A DNA stretch of 64,000 nucleotides. Origin: Ruminiclostridium papyrosolvens C7. Lineage in GTDB: Bacteria; Bacillota; Clostridia; Acetivibrionales; DSM-1351. Of the stretch, positions 63,118-64,000 are shown in pieces. Below the pieces are notes generated by a model. That model had not been told where the DNA came from, searched no databases, and was given only the letters and a program-made list of their open reading frames with translations. Positions within the stretch are counted from its first letter, which is position 1, and each line of letters starts with the position of its first letter. The translations under genes and the position numbers were made by a program. The DNA lies in assembly GCF_000421965.1 (NCBI RefSeq), contig NZ_ATAY01000094.1, positions 1 to 64,000 on the forward strand, given 5' to 3'.

Positions 63118-64000
63118 TCAAGCTGCATTTCGCCAAGCCGAGTTTCCTTGTAGGTTTGTAAGTAAGTGAAGCCTGCAGGTTTCAAATTCCTCTCCGATAA
63201 GCCCCAACCTCAGCATCCAGCATCTAAAGGTGTACTTTTCATTATCTGTTTGGGTCCTTTTTGCACTTGCCGACTTTTGTGTGATTGCCTGATGGCTTAT
63301 TGCCAGACAAAACTGTATGTATGCTTTAATCTTTCCGGCATGGGTTGTCCCATTGAAAAGCCTGAACTCGACTGTTCCCTTGTCAAAAACGCTGTGAAGG
63401 TTAAGCCCGTGGTATCTGCTGTTGTGGTAGTGTCTGTTTCTGTTTTCGTAACCGTAGCCTGCATACCAAATGTCTGCCAAAGCCTCCAGAGTCTTTGGTT
63501 TCTTCTTGTTAATGGTGGTTATAAGGTCTTCGTTAACCTTTTTGCAGTATCTGAGTCTGGCAGGGTCTATTTCAAGACTTTTATAAAGTAAGTCTTCTTT
63601 GCTTGCCATCAGGTTTATCAAGTTTTTCAGGCTTGTGGGAGTGTGTTTTTCTGCATCAACATGTATGTGAATCCCGCATTGATATTTGCTTTCACTTAAT
63701 GCTCCAGCATGTCTTAGCTGTCTTACAAGTTCCTGAAGGGTTCCAATATCCGCGTAGGTTAGAATCGGGCTGACCAACTTTACGCTGTATTCTCTTGTTG
63801 CCGAAACTATTTGGCCCTTTACCTTTTTGCTTGCTATGATGCTTGCATCGCTTACAAATTTCCAACTCCGTCCGTCTGGCATTGTAACTCTGTATTCATC
63901 GTATGTACCACCATGGTATTCAAGCTTTGCTCTCTCTCCGAAAAACCTTGTTGCAACCTCAGCAGCCTTTGCTCTTGTTATCCCTGTCATTTCAATTTCG
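63118..64000 (-). CDS. Amidoligase-family protein (5' end beyond window)
   Basis: At least 294 residues. The frame runs off the window edge, and the last visible codons read E-I-E-M-T-G-I, the beginning of the F-G-I-E-I-E-M-T amidoligase motif with its catalytic Glu, so the ATG at 63990 is internal. IGTLQELVRQLRHAG, CGIHIHVDAEKHTPTSLKNL and FDKGTVEFRLFNGTTHAGKI carry the ATP/Mg-binding His and Arg residues. These glutamine-synthetase-fold ligases join amino groups to carboxyls. In phages they are thought to make protective peptide or wall modifications. Confidence 0.85.
   Translation of the reverse strand, partial: EIEMTGITRAKAAEVATRFFGERAKLEYHGGTYDEYRVTMPDGRSWKFVSDASIIASKKVKGQIVSATREYSVKLVSPILTYADIGTLQELVRQLRHAGALSESKYQCGIHIHVDAEKHTPTSLKNLINLMASKEDLLYKSLEIDPARLRYCKKVNEDLITTINKKKPKTLEALADIWYAGYGYENRNRHYHNSRYHGLNLHSVFDKGTVEFRLFNGTTHAGKIKAYIQFCLAISHQAITQKSASAKRTQTDNEKYTFRCWMLRLGLIGEEFETCRLHLLTNLQGNSAWRNAA

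Larger units (their letters stand above)
40100..64000 (-). mobile_element. Prophage (siphovirus-type, right end beyond window)
   Basis: A nearly unbroken leftward block with packaging, head, tail, lysis and integration genes in canonical order. The left boundary lies between the Tn3 remnant (ends 40016) and the integrase stop (40120). The other attachment site is outside the window. Broken tail and head genes suggest decay. Confidence 0.85.

Overview
The window comes from a low-GC, Gram-positive, anaerobic Clostridia-type bacterium. The best taxonomic clue is a type I dockerin with an Ala-Leu pair at the cohesin-recognition positions of both calcium loops. This is the style of mesophilic cellulosome producers related to Ruminiclostridium (Clostridium) cellulolyticum. 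Strong AGGAGG ribosome binding sites, spore-former-type large serine recombinases and Firmicutes siphovirus genes agree. The species call is inference.

Layout. 1-9.8 kb is a worn accessory region: a GNAT acetyltransferase, IS481-, IS200- and NADAR-type remnants, a frameshifted ECF sigma factor with its anti-sigma, a secreted protein, a truncated serine recombinase, an orphan polymorphic-toxin tail with its immunity gene, a two-motif HEPN gene and a complete IS110 element with a probable bridge-RNA segment. 9.75-15 kb looks like an integrated plasmid-like module: a resolvase/DUF6809/SymE-like operon with overlapping genes, two winged-helix proteins, iteron-like repeats with a 21-22 bp period, an RNA-like element with pseudoknot topology, and an XRE regulator divergent from a small membrane protein. 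15.2-26.9 kb is one 3640-residue secreted Rhs/YD-repeat protein with an HNH/EndoVII-like C-terminal toxin and a downstream immunity gene. Its dockerin lies inside a fibronectin III domain. 27-34.8 kb is an array of large serine recombinases: fragments, a complete gene, an 851-residue double-module fusion and its tandem duplicate split into two genes. 35-40 kb holds lipoprotein, peptidase-like and amidase-like genes (several broken) and a Tn3 transposase remnant.

40.1-64 kb is a prophage read almost entirely on the minus strand. From right to left it carries amidoligase, gamma-glutamylcyclotransferase, small and large terminase, a three-gene insert (PUA/EVE-like reader, small protein, GIY-YIG nuclease) with its own promoter and paired palindromic operators, portal, ClpP-type protease, HK97 capsid, connectors, major tail protein, frameshifted tail chaperone, a plus-strand lipoprotein insert, tape measure, distal tail, a self-contained insert gene, baseplate/fibre genes, XkdX, Gp37-like tail protein, holin, amidase and two overlapping serine integrases. 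Several genes carry frameshifts or stops, so the prophage is probably decaying.

The strongest leads are the dockerin-bearing Rhs toxin, the reader/GIY-YIG insert in the prophage head module, the iteron/pseudoknot replicon-like module, the lipoprotein insert next to the tape measure gene, and the fused-versus-split recombinase pair. All calls were made by reading the sequence; no database search was run.
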